Shown: one piece after another, positions 11,529 to 22,504 of the stretch
Numbering within the stretch: the first letter of the stretch is position 1
Layout: the number at the start of each line of letters is the position of its first letter
Assembly (NCBI RefSeq): GCF_004342005.1
Contig: NZ_SMBX01000001.1
Location: 62,001 to 126,000 of the forward strand
Source of the DNA: Paracandidimonas soli
Lineage (GTDB): Bacteria > Pseudomonadota > Gammaproteobacteria > Burkholderiales > Burkholderiaceae_B
Reading direction: 5' to 3'
DNA length: 64,000 nt
Program-made: the position numbers and the translations under genes
The notes under the pieces: model-generated
What the model was told of the DNA's origin: nothing
Databases searched by the model: none
Seen by the model: the letters and a program-made list of their open reading frames with translations, nothing else

Positions 11529-12801
11529 GGCTTTCTCCCTCGCCTTCCTTGTCAACCTTCTCCTCGTCCTGAACACTGGCAGCCCGGGTGTTCCACCATG
11601 TATTGAACACCAGCTTCAAGCTCAGCCACCATGCATAAATGGAAGCTGCGGATCGGCAATCTCCATCGTCGAGCAAGCCGTGAGCGAGTTCATTGCGCAA
11701 GTTGTGGCCGAACGGGTCGCAGAAGAGCGCTTTGAATTCGAACACGAGATCCTTGCCAAAGACGTCCTCAGTCTCTGGCAATGCCATAAGGGTGCTCAGA
11801 CCATTTTCGGTTTCTATCCCTTCGGCATCGAGCGTCGTCGTCAGGGCTCCTGTCTGCTTCAAATGGGTGCGCACCATATGTTCGATCTGGGGAACAAGCA
11901 GATGCAGCGCTGTTACGAAATCGCCGTCATAGCCGGAAAACAGCGCCTTCCCGAACAACATAGCCCGACCATTCGGCACGATCGGCGAATGCCGAGATAG
12001 TTCGACGAAATCGGCTTCCCGTAGCCGATGCTCCTGCCGCAAGACTTCCAGAGCGGGAAGAATGGCACTCTGAACCGTGATGCCAAGAAACATTCCATAG
12101 TCACGGATCATGGAGGCTTGGATGGTTCTCTCATTGCTCTCGGAAAGCTCGGCGCCCAGCATGTTCATTGCGGGGCGCTTGGCGATGACCCTGCCATCAC
12201 GGCTGTAGGTCGTGCTGGCGAATATCCATTGCAGCGGAAACTGCTGTATCCGTTCAATCACGTTGTCCCGCAATCTATCGACCTGTTCGCCAGGATGAAT
12301 ATTGGCGAGCGAATGGAGCGCTTCGATAGGCTCCTTGCAAGCGGTGACCTTGCGCGCTTGTTCGATCAGTTCAGTGATGTCGACACCGGGGCTGCGTATT
12401 ACCCCCATCTCGGTCAATGTTTGTTCGCCGGTTTGGGTCTGTAGTGCTCGCAACTCCACGACGCGTTCCTCGACCCGATGGGCTGCCCGCATCTTCCGAG
12501 GGACATCCCGATAGATTTGTATCGCCTTTTCGTACAGGCTGTTTGCGATCATGAAAACTGCCGCAAACGTAGAGAGGCCAGCCGCAATGTCTGCATGGTT
12601 TTTAAGGAATGCGGCACCAGCCAATGCACTTAATACGACAGAAGGAATGCCCAGCCAGTAGTGATAGCAAGCCCAACGCGCTCCCGCGTTGAATTGTGCC
12701 TTGCCAGAATGGACGCAATCTTCCTCGATGCGCTGTAACTCCAATTCAATGGGTTCCTTCACATTCGATTTGGATGTGGATATATTGCAGGAGTCATTCA
12801 T
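11521..12801 (-). CDS. SLATT-type two-TM protein with HEPN-like (DUF4209-type) C-terminus, 426 aa
   Basis: The N-terminal part has two hydrophobic helices (about 47-66 and 70-90) followed by a long charged helix, the pattern of SLATT effectors, which are thought to form membrane pores in nucleotide-signal immune systems. The C-terminal half resembles DUF4209/HEPN proteins: KALFSGYDGDFVTALHLLVP (about 285-304), then HNLRNELAHG, where R369-N-E-L-A-H374 fits the HEPN RNase signature R-x4-H. Start ATG 12801 sits 4 bases after the methylase stop, which itself embeds GGAGG. The protein is a plausible abortive-infection effector of the operon. Both domain calls rest on motif recognition only. Confidence 0.6.
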   Translation of the reverse strand: MNDSCNISTSKSNVKEPIELELQRIEEDCVHSGKAQFNAGARWACYHYWLGIPSVVLSALAGAAFLKNHADIAAGLSTFAAVFMIANSLYEKAIQIYRDVPRKMRAAHRVEERVVELRALQTQTGEQTLTEMGVIRSPGVDITELIEQARKVTACKEPIEALHSLANIHPGEQVDRLRDNVIERIQQFPLQWIFASTTYSRDGRVIAKRPAMNMLGAELSESNERTIQASMIRDYGMFLGITVQSAILPALEVLRQEHRLREADFVELSRHSPIVPNGRAMLFGKALFSGYDGDFVTALHLLVPQIEHMVRTHLKQTGALTTTLDAEGIETENGLSTLMALPETEDVFGKDLVFEFKALFCDPFGHNLRNELAHGLLDDGDCRSAASIYAWWLSLKLVFNTWWNTRAASVQDEEKVDKEGEGESHA

Positions 12802-12805
12802 TTCC

Positions 12806-15800
12806 TTACCTCCGTTCGAAATATTCCCACGCTATGCGGTAATCCGATTCCCTGTCTGCCAGGGTGAAGGGTGCGACGTAACGGATCGTACGGTCGATGG
12901 GGCCGCCGGGTTGGTTGGTGTCGGTGATAAGGCGCTCGATGACGGTGCCGTCAGGGACTTGGGGGCGCAGGGTGCCGTCGGGCTGGCGCTTGGGCTGGAT
13001 GTCTTCCCAGCCGAGGCGTCGGGTTTCCCGTTTTTCGTCAGGGTGGATGACGGTGCATTCGGGGTCGCGGCGAGCGGCCTTGCGGGGCAGACCGACGCCG
13101 ACCAGGCCCTTGCTGGCGGTGAAGACGATGCGACCGTTGGCGTCGTACCAGGTGTCGCGTTCGTACTGGCGCATGACGGGAAACTGCACGCGGTAGATAG
13201 TCAGCAGTTCGTCGAGCGTCAGGCCCAGGGCCTGGGCGGCGAGGACGTCGGTTTCCACTAGCACCTGGCGGCGGGCGTAGTCGCTGCGCAGGGCATTGTG
13301 GAGCTGCCATTGCGGGGTTAGGTTAGCGAAGAAGTCCAGAGGCAGGCGCGGGTCGGTGCTGGCCCAGCGGTCTTGAGTGAATTCGGGTTGCCAGCAGGAC
13401 TGCCAGAGGTCGGCGTAGTGGGTGGTGAGGCACGACGACGCAAGAGCCCTCAACCTTATGGCTGAACTATCGACATATGGCAATTGCGTCCATGCTCCAT
13501 AAAGCATGGCTTTTCCCGTTGCTTTGACAAAAAAATCACCGACAAGGCTGAACGTTATGCTAGCCGCAGCAACCAAGTCCTGCTCATATCTGATGACAGC
13601 GCATTGAACAGGGTGAATATTTGCGACCCCTTTAGGGAATATTGCTGATATCAACGTTCTTTCTCCACTATGAGAAAGCATGTTTCGGAAAAAGAGGCGG
13701 TAATACGCTGTCACCGGCTTCGCCTCGTCCCCCCCTTCCTCCACCCAACTCACACGCGGCACGCGGCGGGAGTATTCTTCGGGGCTGCATGCCGGGCGGT
13801 AGTTGCTGCGCGGCAGGTAGTGGTCGGGTAGGGTTTCGAGGTCTACCACATCGTAGTGGCTGTTCTGGGTGCAGACTGCACGCGGGGTCTTGTTGAGCGG
13901 GTTGCCGACGTAGAAGTGCGGGCCGGAGAGAACGAAGTCCTCGGGGCGGCTGACGAAGCCGGTTTCGCGGCAGATGGTGCCGTCTTTCTGTGCGCCGGTT
14001 TCGTGCCACATTTCCAGCGTGAAGTAGTTGTCCTTCAGGTCGCCCAGGCGGCGCGGGACGCGGGCGAACTTTTCCAGCACCGAAACCAGCTCTCGACTGT
14101 GCACAGCGGGCAGGCGTGCCTGTACGGCAGGCGTGCCGGGAGCGTCGTAGAGCTTGGCGAAGGTAGCGAGCAGGGCCGCGTCCACCTCGATGATGCGGTG
14201 GGCGTGGCCTTCGGTGTTCCAGCCTCCTTTGTCACGCTTGATTCCGGGCACGGGACCGGCGCTAGAGTGGGCCAAGCTGGCCTGTACGGTTTGCGGTGCG
14301 TACAGATTGGCGAGTTGGCGGAAATGTACGGCGTCCTGTCTTGTGCCATAGATGTTGATGCTGAATTTCATGTGGTGATCCACTTCAGCAAACAACGACA
14401 GCTCGTTTTGGAATTGGTAATGCGCCCGCAAACGCGGATACAGCGCCGCCCGTAACTCCCCACCCTTCGGATCGTCATAAGGCCCTTCCGGATGCAGCAG
14501 CGCCTGCACACCACTGCCCACGCGCCACACCAGCGGCAGAAAGCACTTGTACAGATTGCTCTGCTGGCCCTTGAGCAACGGATAGTTCTGCACCGCGTTG
14601 AGAAACTTGCCCAAACCCTCGGTAGCCACGCATTCGGCCAGGTAGTCGGCCCGCGCCTGTGCGGTGGCGGCAAACACCGCCTCACGCTGGTCGGCGGTCT
14701 GCTTGGCGCTGAGCTTGCGGATGGCAAAGCGCGGATCGAAGTCCGACAGCAGGCTTTGCTCGTTCCATTCCACCTTGATCCAGGGCGGGTTGCCCAGTAC
14801 CACGTCGAAACCGCCGCGCTGCCGGAAGATGTCGGCGAATTCCAGTTCCCAGTGCAAAAAACGCTGCTGCTTGGCCACCTGTTGGGCCACCTTCAGTTGC
14901 GGCAAGGTATCGACTAAGGCTTCGATGTCCACGTGACCGTAGCGGTCGCGTTCGGGGGTGAAGTCCAGCGTGGATTGCGGGACGGTTTCCGGGAACAGGT
15001 CGCTGCCACCTGGGTTGGCGGCGAGGCTGGCATTACCAAGCAGCACGGTTTCCAACACGAACCACCATTCCTCGCGGCTGGGCAGGTCGTCAGCCTCGTC
15101 CAGCGGCCAGAACCAGAGTGCGCACCAGTAGTCCATCACCAGTTTCAGGCGCCGGTAGGGGCTGGCGTTCTTCTGCGCCTCGCTGAGCATTTCGCGCTGG
15201 AAGGTGGCGTCCTTCTGCGCGGTGGTGGTGGGTGTACGGTTGGCGTCGGTACTGGGCCAGACGTGCAGTTCGTCGCTGGTGGCACGGCGCACGCGGGCCA
15301 GTTCCTGGGAGTGCTGTTGCCAGAGCGCTTCGGCGGCCTGGGTGATGGCCTGCAAGCGGGTGATTTCGTTGCGTTCCAGCGGAGCCGTGAAGGTTTTGCG
15401 CCATTGCTTGAAGCGTTCGAAGGCGGAGGGTTCCAGTGCCTTGACCACCTTGTCGGTGACTGCACCCATACCATCGGCGGGCAGCAGGAAGTGGAAGATA
15501 TCGGTGGCGGAGGGTGTTTCCGAGAGTGCGAGGGCGCGTGGCGCAGCGCAGCGCCAGTCGCGCTCGGGCATGTCCTTCTCACCCCGGCCAGGCGAAAGCT
15601 GCGCGGTGCTGAAGACGTCTCGCCGTGCGCCGACCAGGGAATTGCCGGCCACCAGTTGCATGCCGAACCAGGGCACATGGCCGCCCTTGAAGATGGCGTT
15701 GAGCCAGAGCGAGACTTCGGCCAGTTCCACCGCCACGGGGTTGAGATCGACGCCGAACACGTTGGTGTCGGCGATATACATCTTCACGCGCTGTTTTTCC

Positions 15801-17755
15801 GCCGCGTAGTCATCGTGGGGAATGCTCTGGCCCAGCTCCTTCTGCTTGGCCTGCAAATAGACTTCGGCAAGCTGGCTGACGGCTTCGTTCAGAAAGGCCG
15901 CGCTGCCCATGGCGGGTTCGCAGAGGGTCAGGCGCAGGATGTCGTCGGCGGACTTGCCGGGCAGGATTTCGCGCAGGGCGTGTTCCACCAGGCAACGGGT
16001 GAGGATTTCCGGGGTGTAGTAGCTGGCGGATTTTTCGCGGGCGCGGCCAGCCAGGCGGTAGATGAAGCGGCCCTTGGGATACAGACGGGGTTCGCCGCCG
16101 AACAGGCGTTCGGCATCGGTGTACTGGCCGATGGCACTGGCGGGTACGAAATAGGCGGCTTCCAGCGGGTCGAGTTCGGCGTCCTTGTGTTTTTCGCGGG
16201 CGCTGGCGGGCGGGGTGTCGTCGTCATCCGTGGCGTCGCTGTCATCGGGGAGCTCGGCTTCGTCGTCTTCGGTGCTGCTGGCTTTTTTGGCCTTGGGGTC
16301 GCGGCGCACTTCGTACAGGTCTTCTTCGGCGAAGAAGCCGCGGAAGGAGAGCAGCGCCTCGTACACGGCACCGAGCTGGTTGATGCCCAGGGTGGCGTAG
16401 CTGATGCGGCCACGGCGGCTGTTTTTGGAAAAACCGTTGCCGCTGCTGCCACGCGAGAGCGACATCAGCTCGATGACGCGTTGCAAGACGTGGTTGCGTA
16501 GCTTGACGCTGTTCAGCAGCCGGGTGCGTTCCGGGTCGAACAGGTGGCCTTGCAGCGGAGCGATGGTGAAGCCACTGTCCTGCACGAGGTCGGCAGCAGA
16601 TGGGGGGGCGAGCACATCCTGTTGTGGGTCGGTGGCATCACGACGCGGGAAGCCCTGCCAGATCAGGCCGAACAGTTGTTGCAGGCTGTCGTGGAAGTAG
16701 AAACCGTTGCGGGCTTCGTCGGTGGTGAGCGGGGTCTGTTCCAGCTCGCGCAGGTGCTCGACGCTGTAGCCCTTCAGATAGGCTTCGGCCTGGATCGGGG
16801 CATAGCCCAGTTCGGGGCGGGCCTCGATGTAGAACAGGAACAGCAGCCGGTACATGTAGCGCAGGCTTTCGCGGCTGAGCTGGTCGGCCAGGTCGGTGTC
16901 GGTGCGCTCAAAGAGCTTTTCCTTGCTGACTTCGCGCTTGTAGCGGATGGCCTCGTTGGCGATCAGTTCGATGCACTCGCGCAGGGCGTACTTGAGGTCG
17001 GTGGAGACCTCGAAGGCGTGCTTGTGGGAGCTGTCGTCCAGGCTGTCGAGCAGGGCTGCGCCGCCTTCGGCAGGCAGCACGGATTGTTTGCCCAGCAGGG
17101 CGGCGAAGGCGCGCAGGCTGTGGTCGTCGCGCGGGCCGAACAGTTCCGGCAAGTCGAAGCGCAACAGGGCCTTGCGACCCCATTTGGCGCGCTCGATCAG
17201 CAACCATTGTTCGTGGTGAACCAGCAGTACCCAGCGGGGCGGGCTGTCGTCGGCGAACAGGCGGCGAGACAGGGTTTCTTCCCAGTCCGCGTGGTGACGG
17301 CCGGCCTTGGCGCCTTTGCCGTCACGCGGGGGCAGTTGCAGCGGCGCGGTGTCTTCGTCGCCCGGCAGGGCCAGCGCAGCGGCGATGGCCAGCAGCGGGT
17401 GGCCCTTGCTATCGCGGTACAGCGCCAGTAAGGGCAGTTCACCTTCGCGGCCGGAGTCGGCCAGGGCTAGGGTGTGCGGCTGCAATTCGTAGCCGAGCGC
17501 GGCCAGCAGCGGCTGGGCCAATTCATGCAGCAGCCGGGCGCGGGCTTCGGGGCGTTTTTCGGCCAGAAAACGCTCGCGGTCGCGGAAATAGCCGTTGGCA
17601 CCGCTGGCGCTTCGGAGGCGGGCGACGGGGCTGCCCGCGCCCTGCTCCTTCCACTGATCGAACAGCGGCTTGAGATCCTTGACCAGGATGTCGTCCAGGT
17701 AGTGCTGGCTGTAGAACTCGTTAGCGTTGCTCAAGCCGTTGATGGTGAAACTCAT
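12806..17755 (-). CDS. Eco57I-type N6-adenine DNA methylase (DrmMI/PglX-like), 1649 aa
   Basis: Large class I methyltransferase expected to transfer a methyl group from SAM to adenine in DNA. Motif I is [14 protein letters not shown] (about residue 610), then [19 protein letters not shown], and motif IV is GNPPW (about 986). About 600 residues precede the catalytic core, and a target-recognition-like region follows. No obvious nuclease motif was seen in the protein. Start ATG 17755 overlaps the SNF2 stop as ATGA; the frame is open to 17866, inside the SNF2 gene, but that is out-of-frame translation of it. In DISARM and BREX such methylases mark host DNA. Pairing with an SNF2 helicase and a DUF1998 helicase favours the DISARM comparison. 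The protein is longer than typical PglX (about 1200). Confidence 0.88.
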   Translation of the reverse strand: MSFTINGLSNANEFYSQHYLDDILVKDLKPLFDQWKEQGAGSPVARLRSASGANGYFRDRERFLAEKRPEARARLLHELAQPLLAALGYELQPHTLALADSGREGELPLLALYRDSKGHPLLAIAAALALPGDEDTAPLQLPPRDGKGAKAGRHHADWEETLSRRLFADDSPPRWVLLVHHEQWLLIERAKWGRKALLRFDLPELFGPRDDHSLRAFAALLGKQSVLPAEGGAALLDSLDDSSHKHAFEVSTDLKYALRECIELIANEAIRYKREVSKEKLFERTDTDLADQLSRESLRYMYRLLFLFYIEARPELGYAPIQAEAYLKGYSVEHLRELEQTPLTTDEARNGFYFHDSLQQLFGLIWQGFPRRDATDPQQDVLAPPSAADLVQDSGFTIAPLQGHLFDPERTRLLNSVKLRNHVLQRVIELMSLSRGSSGNGFSKNSRRGRISYATLGINQLGAVYEALLSFRGFFAEEDLYEVRRDPKAKKASSTEDDEAELPDDSDATDDDDTPPASAREKHKDAELDPLEAAYFVPASAIGQYTDAERLFGGEPRLYPKGRFIYRLAGRAREKSASYYTPEILTRCLVEHALREILPGKSADDILRLTLCEPAMGSAAFLNEAVSQLAEVYLQAKQKELGQSIPHDDYAAEKQRVKMYIADTNVFGVDLNPVAVELAEVSLWLNAIFKGGHVPWFGMQLVAGNSLVGARRDVFSTAQLSPGRGEKDMPERDWRCAAPRALALSETPSATDIFHFLLPADGMGAVTDKVVKALEPSAFERFKQWRKTFTAPLERNEITRLQAITQAAEALWQQHSQELARVRRATSDELHVWPSTDANRTPTTTAQKDATFQREMLSEAQKNASPYRRLKLVMDYWCALWFWPLDEADDLPSREEWWFVLETVLLGNASLAANPGGSDLFPETVPQSTLDFTPERDRYGHVDIEALVDTLPQLKVAQQVAKQQRFLHWELEFADIFRQRGGFDVVLGNPPWIKVEWNEQSLLSDFDPRFAIRKLSAKQTADQREAVFAATAQARADYLAECVATEGLGKFLNAVQNYPLLKGQQSNLYKCFLPLVWRVGSGVQALLHPEGPYDDPKGGELRAALYPRLRAHYQFQNELSLFAEVDHHMKFSINIYGTRQDAVHFRQLANLYAPQTVQASLAHSSAGPVPGIKRDKGGWNTEGHAHRIIEVDAALLATFAKLYDAPGTPAVQARLPAVHSRELVSVLEKFARVPRRLGDLKDNYFTLEMWHETGAQKDGTICRETGFVSRPEDFVLSGPHFYVGNPLNKTPRAVCTQNSHYDVVDLETLPDHYLPRSNYRPACSPEEYSRRVPRVSWVEEGGDEAKPVTAYYRLFFRNMLSHSGERTLISAIFPKGVANIHPVQCAVIRYEQDLVAAASITFSLVGDFFVKATGKAMLYGAWTQLPYVDSSAIRLRALASSCLTTHYADLWQSCWQPEFTQDRWASTDPRLPLDFFANLTPQWQLHNALRSDYARRQVLVETDVLAAQALGLTLDELLTIYRVQFPVMRQYERDTWYDANGRIVFTASKGLVGVGLPRKAARRDPECTVIHPDEKRETRRLGWEDIQPKRQPDGTLRPQVPDGTVIERLITDTNQPGGPIDRTIRYVAPFTLADRESDYRIAWEYFERR

Positions 17756-20670
17756 TGGGCCGCTCCTTGCGCCACGTCCTGTCGTGCTGCGTCCTGTTGG
17801 GAAACCAGGGCGGCAACAACGGTGAACTGGGCGCGGTCGTCCAGTTGCAGGGTGTCGCGCACCCATTGCTGGTATTGGCCGAACAGATCGGCGGTGGCGT
17901 TTTCACGCTGCTGGCGCTGGGCGGCGCGGACCTGTTCGATGCCGCCCTGGGCCAGTTCCAGTTCCATCTGTTCCAAGTGCTTGCCTTGCAAGACGGCGAG
18001 TTTGTCCAGCTCTCGTTCCAGGCGCTGGTGGCAGTCGGTATCGAATGCCCGCTTGATGGGGCGCAGATGCGCTTCGGCGGCGCGAATGGCGGCAGGCAGG
18101 GCTTGCTGCCATAGGCGGCTGTCGGGGGCACGGCCATCGTTGGCCGGAGCCGGATTCTGGCTGCCGTCCAACCCTGTGCGGTGCAGAGTATCGGGCAGGC
18201 TCAGCACGCCCTGCACCTGGCCTTGCGCATCAAGTTGCACGCCCAGCCATTCGGCCAGCATGGCCTGGCCGCGCCGGTTGGGCACCTGGGCCAGCACCAG
18301 GATGATGGCTTCGCCCGCTTGCAGGCCTTGCGGCACGCGCAGCAGCGGAGCGCGCTGGCGGCCGAAGGCGGCCATCAGCTTGTAGTCCAGCCACTGGGCG
18401 ATGGGGTGCAGCGGCCAAAGGTAGTGCAGTTGCGGCCAGTCGCTGCCGTCACGGGATTGGGCGATGGCTGCCTCGACCGTGCGCGTGTCCGCGCAGAGCG
18501 CAAAAGTATTGTCGGTAGGCCACATTTCCGGGGCGAGGTCGCGCTCCAGAATTTGCGTCAGGTCGCGCCCGGGCTGGAAGCTGAGGGTACGGGTGGCGTC
18601 GTCGGCTTGCACGGCAGGTTGCTGCTCGGGTTGGTGCTGGCGCAGCCAGCGCAGGCCGTCGCGGGCGTAGTGGTAATGGCTGGCGAACAGGCTGGGCAGT
18701 ATGGCGGTGGGGGATGGCGCGGTGGAGGGCGCAGGTTCGCCTACAGGTGGCGTCACGCTGCTGGCGGCGTCGCCCCAGAGCAGTTCGAAGGGATCGACAT
18801 CGCCGCCTGCCAGTTGTTGGGCGAAAGTTTCGGCGGTGGTGTTGCCTTCGATGGCCTTGGCCACTTCTAAAGTTTCGGCGTCTTCGTCGTACAGACCCAT
18901 GAAGGCGGAAGGGTCGCCAATGTTCTTCGCGGCCTGTTCGTCCTTTTCGATGAGGATTTCCAGGTAGCGCAGGTCACCACGAACCCGCTCGTTGCGCGGC
19001 TGGGTGTAGAGATAGCCGATCTTGGGCGCTTGCGTCTGGCCATAGCGGTCCACACGGCCGTTGCGCTGCTGGAACACCATCAGCGACCAGGGGATGTCGA
19101 AGTGAATCAGCCGGTGCGACTGGTAGTGCAGGTTCAGGCCTTCGGAAGCCACATCGGAAGCAATGAGCAGGCGCAGCGGCGAATGGCTGCGGCCGAAATC
19201 CTCAACCGTCTGCTGGATGTCCTGATCGGGCAACTGGCCGTGCAGGATGGCAACAGCGTCTGCCTTCAGGCCCAGCGCGGCAGGCAGGTGTTGTTGCAGG
19301 AATTTCAGGGTTTCGATGCGCTCGGTGAAGAGCACTAGGCGGTCATCGGCGGCACGGCCATCCCAGCGCCAGTGTGGGTCGTCCTTGAGTTCGGCAATGA
19401 GATATTGCAGCTTGCTGAACTGCGCGGGTTCGATCTGCCGCACAAGGGTCTGTAAATCACGCAGCGGAGCCAGGTCGGGATGCGCTGCATCGCAGGCTTC
19501 CAGGCGGCGGATGCGCTCCTTGAGCGTTTGCAGGCAGGCGGCGGGCGAGGAGAACAGTGCCTTTTCCAGCACGGTGCGAAACAGCATGGCGCCATCGCGC
19601 GCGCCGCTGCCATCGCTGGCGAGCCTGAGTTCAGTCAGGGTATCGAAGGCGAGGTTCTCGGCGGCGCTGGCCTGGGCGGCCAGCTTGAAGACCTGGCGCT
19701 CGGGGAAATCCTGCTTCATCTGCTCGCGCACGTCGCTCTTGAAGCGGCGGATGAACAGGTGTTCCACGTCGCTGCGGGTGTAGTCGGCCCTGGGTGGCAG
19801 CACCGTGGGGTCGAGCATACGCATCAGGCTGGCGAAGCTTTCCTTCTTGCCGTTGTGCGGTGTGGCGGTGAGCAGGATGAGCGCGTCGGAGCGTTGGGCC
19901 AGCAGGTCGGCCAGACGGTTGCTCTGGGTGCGATTGCCCTTGTAGGAGACGTTGTGGGCCTCGTCGATGATGATGAGATCCCACCACGCGCTTTCCAGGT
20001 AGTGGCGGTATTCGCTGTCGCGTTTGAGCGTATCGACCGAGATGATGGTGCGGTCGTAGTAGCTGAAAGGGTTATGGTTAGCCGGTATCTGGCGGCGGAT
20101 GCGCTGGATGCCCGCCGAATCCAGGCGCGTCAGGGCGATGGTGAAGCGGTTCCAGAATTCCTGCTGGAACTGGCGCATCATGCTTTTGGTGGTGACCACG
20201 AGGATGCGCCGGGCACGGCCGCGGCGGATCAGTTCTGCGCTGAGGATGCCTGCTTCAAGGGTCTTGCCCAGGCCGACGGTATCGGCAATGAGCAGGCGTG
20301 GTCGCAGTTGCTGTAGCACATGGTGGGCCGGGTCGAGCTGGAAGGGCAAGGTGTCCATCACGGCCTGTTGCCCCAGCACCAAGGCATCGCCCTGCACGGC
20401 AGATTGGCGCAGGCGGGCTTCGATGGCCAGCCGTGAGGCCATGAATCCGGGAGAGTCGTCAAACACCAGCTCGGTCTGTGCCGGGTCGATTAGGGTGACG
20501 TCATCAAGCGCCGTCAGGAACAGGACGTGGCGATTGCGCACGGTTTCCGACACACCGATGCAGGACAGTTGCCAACCACCCTGGGCGCATTGATCGGCAT
20601 GCTGGACGAGCCATTCTTCGTCGCGGATCAGGGCTCGGGAACCGGGGGCGGGAGGCTGGGAAAGGGACAT
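17752..20670 (-). CDS. SNF2-family helicase (DrmD-like), 972 aa
   Basis: Superfamily 2 SNF2-type ATPase/translocase. Walker A is DTVGLGKT (130-137), the DEAH box is at 236-239 (IIIDEAHN), motif III is TATPHNG (about 268), and the second RecA domain ends with [13 protein letters not shown] and [11 protein letters not shown]. It is the first gene of the six-gene operon, and its product is predicted to move along double-stranded DNA. In class 1 DISARM the SNF2 protein DrmD lies next to the methylase, as here. The start has only a weak ribosome-binding site (no clear GGAG before ATG 20670), so low initiation or coupling to an unseen leader is possible. Confidence 0.88.
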   Translation of the reverse strand: MSLSQPPAPGSRALIRDEEWLVQHADQCAQGGWQLSCIGVSETVRNRHVLFLTALDDVTLIDPAQTELVFDDSPGFMASRLAIEARLRQSAVQGDALVLGQQAVMDTLPFQLDPAHHVLQQLRPRLLIADTVGLGKTLEAGILSAELIRRGRARRILVVTTKSMMRQFQQEFWNRFTIALTRLDSAGIQRIRRQIPANHNPFSYYDRTIISVDTLKRDSEYRHYLESAWWDLIIIDEAHNVSYKGNRTQSNRLADLLAQRSDALILLTATPHNGKKESFASLMRMLDPTVLPPRADYTRSDVEHLFIRRFKSDVREQMKQDFPERQVFKLAAQASAAENLAFDTLTELRLASDGSGARDGAMLFRTVLEKALFSSPAACLQTLKERIRRLEACDAAHPDLAPLRDLQTLVRQIEPAQFSKLQYLIAELKDDPHWRWDGRAADDRLVLFTERIETLKFLQQHLPAALGLKADAVAILHGQLPDQDIQQTVEDFGRSHSPLRLLIASDVASEGLNLHYQSHRLIHFDIPWSLMVFQQRNGRVDRYGQTQAPKIGYLYTQPRNERVRGDLRYLEILIEKDEQAAKNIGDPSAFMGLYDEDAETLEVAKAIEGNTTAETFAQQLAGGDVDPFELLWGDAASSVTPPVGEPAPSTAPSPTAILPSLFASHYHYARDGLRWLRQHQPEQQPAVQADDATRTLSFQPGRDLTQILERDLAPEMWPTDNTFALCADTRTVEAAIAQSRDGSDWPQLHYLWPLHPIAQWLDYKLMAAFGRQRAPLLRVPQGLQAGEAIILVLAQVPNRRGQAMLAEWLGVQLDAQGQVQGVLSLPDTLHRTGLDGSQNPAPANDGRAPDSRLWQQALPAAIRAAEAHLRPIKRAFDTDCHQRLERELDKLAVLQGKHLEQMELELAQGGIEQVRAAQRQQRENATADLFGQYQQWVRDTLQLDDRAQFTVVAALVSQQDAARQDVAQGAAQ

Positions 20671-20735
20671 GAAGTTTCTACGCTACGCTCGGGTGAATGG
20701 ACGGGACACAGGGAAGCAAGCCAACGAACACCCCA

Positions 20736-20927
20736 TCACGCCGACGACTCCGACGGCCGTCCATCCTGCGCAGGTACCTGTAATCCGTGCTTGCGTGCGT
20801 ATTCGAGCACCAGCACCTCCACCATCGAGGCCACGGAGCGGTGTTCACGTTCCGCTGCGGCACGCAACAGTTGTTTGACGTTTGGCGACGTTCGAATGGA
20901 GAGTGTTTCAACCTTCAAGCGCGTCAT
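20736..20927 (-). CDS. Ribbon-helix-helix (Arc/CopG-like) DNA-binding protein, 63 aa
   Basis: Short protein with a beta strand (VETLSIRTSPNVKQLL) and two helices (SVASMVEVLVLEYARKHG), the layout of ribbon-helix-helix repressors and of antitoxins such as ParD/RelB. ATG 20927 chosen; the frame is open to 21053 but the extension crosses palindromic promoter DNA. It ends 65 bases before the SNF2 start, so it may be co-transcribed with and control the operon. Three inverted repeats lie just upstream. It could also act as antitoxin to the RelE-like domain at the far end of the operon; this is speculation. Confidence 0.65.
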   Translation of the reverse strand: MTRLKVETLSIRTSPNVKQLLRAAAEREHRSVASMVEVLVLEYARKHGLQVPAQDGRPSESSA

Positions 20928-20954
20928 TGCAGGGCCTTTGGACAAGTCATATTT

Positions 20955-21011
20955 ACATTGCAAATGTACTGCACTTTGCATGGCACGGGAAGTGCCATGT
21001 GTTAAACACAT
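20955..21011. promoter_or_regulatory. Cluster of three inverted repeats upstream of the RHH gene
   Basis: Repeat 1: ACATT-GCA-AATGT (20955-20967). Repeat 2: CATGGCAC-GGGAA-GTGCCATG (20979-20999). Repeat 3: ATGTGT-TAA-ACACAT (20997-21011), sharing bases with repeat 2. All arms are perfect. Symmetric sites next to a ribbon-helix-helix gene are typical operators, so autoregulation of the defence operon is likely. Confidence 0.6.
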
Positions 21012-21137
21012 GCGACTCGACGGTTGGGTAACGTCTATTACGAAAGGGGGCAAGGGTAGTTAGCCGAAAGGGAATGGCAATCAAGGGGCAACGGCCCTAC
21101 CCAAAAAGGGAAAAGGCCACCAGCGTCCCGGACGGAC

Positions 21138-22328
21138 TCACACCACCAAATTGGCAGACGGTGCCAGTCCGTCGATGTAGTTCGACCACGCCTGCAACAT
21201 CTCCCGCCGCTGCTCGGCGTACTCCGCCCGGTTGTAGACCCCGCGCACTCCACCGATGGTGTGATTTAGCGCTTTTTCCACCACATCCGAAGGCCAGCCC
21301 TGCTCATGCAACAGGGTCGAAGCAGTGCGCCGAAGGTCATGGATGGTGAAGGCCGGGATCTCCTGCCCCTGCAAGGACACCTTCAGCGCCTGGTTCAGCG
21401 CATTGTTGGCGAAGGGCTTGGCCAGGGTGCCGCGTCCCGGCAACACCCAGTCGCTGCTGCTGGCCAGCGGCTTGAGTTCCTTGAACAAGGTCTGTGCCTG
21501 GGTGGACAGGTAGACGATGTGCGGCTTGCCGGTCTTGGAGTTCTCGACCGGGATGTGCCATTCGCCTTCGTTCAGATGCACGTCTTTCCATTGCGCCAGC
21601 ATCAACTCGGACTTGCGCACCAGGGTCATCAGGATCAACTGGAAGGCGATCTTGAACTGGCGGCGGATGTTGGAGGCCTGCATGGCGCGCAGGAACTGCC
21701 GGATTTCGTTCGGCGTCAGCGCCCGGTCGCGGGCTGCTGCGCGGTAGACGTGCCGCATCGGCAGGGCCATGACCGGGTTGGCCTGGATCAGGCCGCAGGT
21801 CAGCGCGTAGTCGAACATGCGTTTGAGCAGCCCGCGCACCTGGCCGGTGGCGGCGTCGAAACCTTGCGCCTTCTTGCGCCAGATGACGCTGCGCACATCC
21901 TCGGCAGTGATGTCCCGGATCGGCTTGCTGCCGATGTGCGGCAGGATGTCCTTTTCCAGGTAGCGCCGGGGCATGGTCACGTCCTTGCGGTCGCGCGACT
22001 GGATGTCCTTGAAGAAGCGTTCGGCGAAGTCGGCCACGGTGGCGTCTTCTGCACCAGCCACCTTGGCTTGCTGTTTCTTCTTTGCTGGCGATTCGCCCAT
22101 TGCTACTTGCTGTGCCGCTTCATCCCGTTTCAGGCGAGCGTTCTTCAGCGTCAGCGCGGGGTATTTGCCCAGCGTGAGCTTCTCGTACTTGCCGTTCAGC
22201 CGGTAACGGTAGCGCCAGACGATGCCCCCGGTCGGGAACACTTCCACATAAAGCCCCCGGTCGTCGGTGACCGTGTAGGTCTTGTCCCTGGGCTTGAGTG
22301 CCTTGAGTGCGGTATCGGTCAGTGCCAT
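21138..22328 (-). CDS. P4-type tyrosine integrase, 396 aa
   Basis: Integrates and excises the island. An N-terminal DUF4102-type arm-binding domain (residues 1-85, GLYVEVFPTGG...WRYRYRLNGK) is followed by a SAM-like core-binding domain (about 95-190) and a catalytic domain with Arg238 (RKSEL), His330-Asp-Leu-Arg333, His356 and nucleophile Tyr365. Start ATG 22328 has GGAGG 7 bases upstream; the frame is open to 22388 but that start sits in the putative arm sites. The gene lies at the island edge, and the mnmE 3' end is 184 bases upstream of its start. This is the site used by SGI1-family islands, whereas most P4-type integrases use tRNA genes. Confidence 0.92.
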   Translation of the reverse strand: MALTDTALKALKPRDKTYTVTDDRGLYVEVFPTGGIVWRYRYRLNGKYEKLTLGKYPALTLKNARLKRDEAAQQVAMGESPAKKKQQAKVAGAEDATVADFAERFFKDIQSRDRKDVTMPRRYLEKDILPHIGSKPIRDITAEDVRSVIWRKKAQGFDAATGQVRGLLKRMFDYALTCGLIQANPVMALPMRHVYRAAARDRALTPNEIRQFLRAMQASNIRRQFKIAFQLILMTLVRKSELMLAQWKDVHLNEGEWHIPVENSKTGKPHIVYLSTQAQTLFKELKPLASSSDWVLPGRGTLAKPFANNALNQALKVSLQGQEIPAFTIHDLRRTASTLLHEQGWPSDVVEKALNHTIGGVRGVYNRAEYAEQRREMLQAWSNYIDGLAPSANLVV

Positions 22329-22339
22329 CTCATCCTCCG

Positions 22340-22399
22340 TATGTCCAAGTAGGAGGAAAAAAGAAATAATTCGGCTACTTGGAGCCAAACTTGGACATA
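22340..22399. repeat. Repeated ACTTGGA elements, probable integrase arm sites
   Basis: A perfect 11-base inverted pair, TATGTCCAAGT (22340-22350) and ACTTGGACATA (22389-22399), brackets a third copy, CTACTTGGA (22375-22383), which is the exact complement of 22343-22351. Three copies of ACTTGGA next to an integrase gene and its target site fit arm-type binding sites or an integrase operator. Confidence 0.5.
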
Positions 22400-22504
22400 A
22401 AAGTAAGTGGCTTTGACTGTATCACCAAATCATTCAGCAGACAAAAATCCCTTTATTTACGAGGCTTTCAGCCGTTTCTGCAGACATCAGTGGACGTCCC
22501 TGGA

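Noticed and set aside
14933-16501. 522-codon open frame opposite the methylase
   Set aside because: Shadow of the methylase gene, Gly/Val-rich without motifs or a ribosome-binding site.
12806-20670. Plain BREX locus
   Set aside because: No BrxA, BrxB, BrxC, PglZ or BrxL was found; only the methylase is comparable to PglX.
1168-20736. RelE-like domain and RHH protein as a classical toxin-antitoxin pair
   Set aside because: The two are about 17.5 kb apart at opposite ends of the operon and the toxin-like part is fused to a helicase; kept only as a speculative functional link.
20983-20993. CACGGGAAGTG as a possible second attachment site (shares CGGGAAGTG with the mnmE end)
   Set aside because: Opposite orientation to the mnmE copy and inside a palindrome; a direct repeat is needed at integration junctions, so the match is taken as chance.
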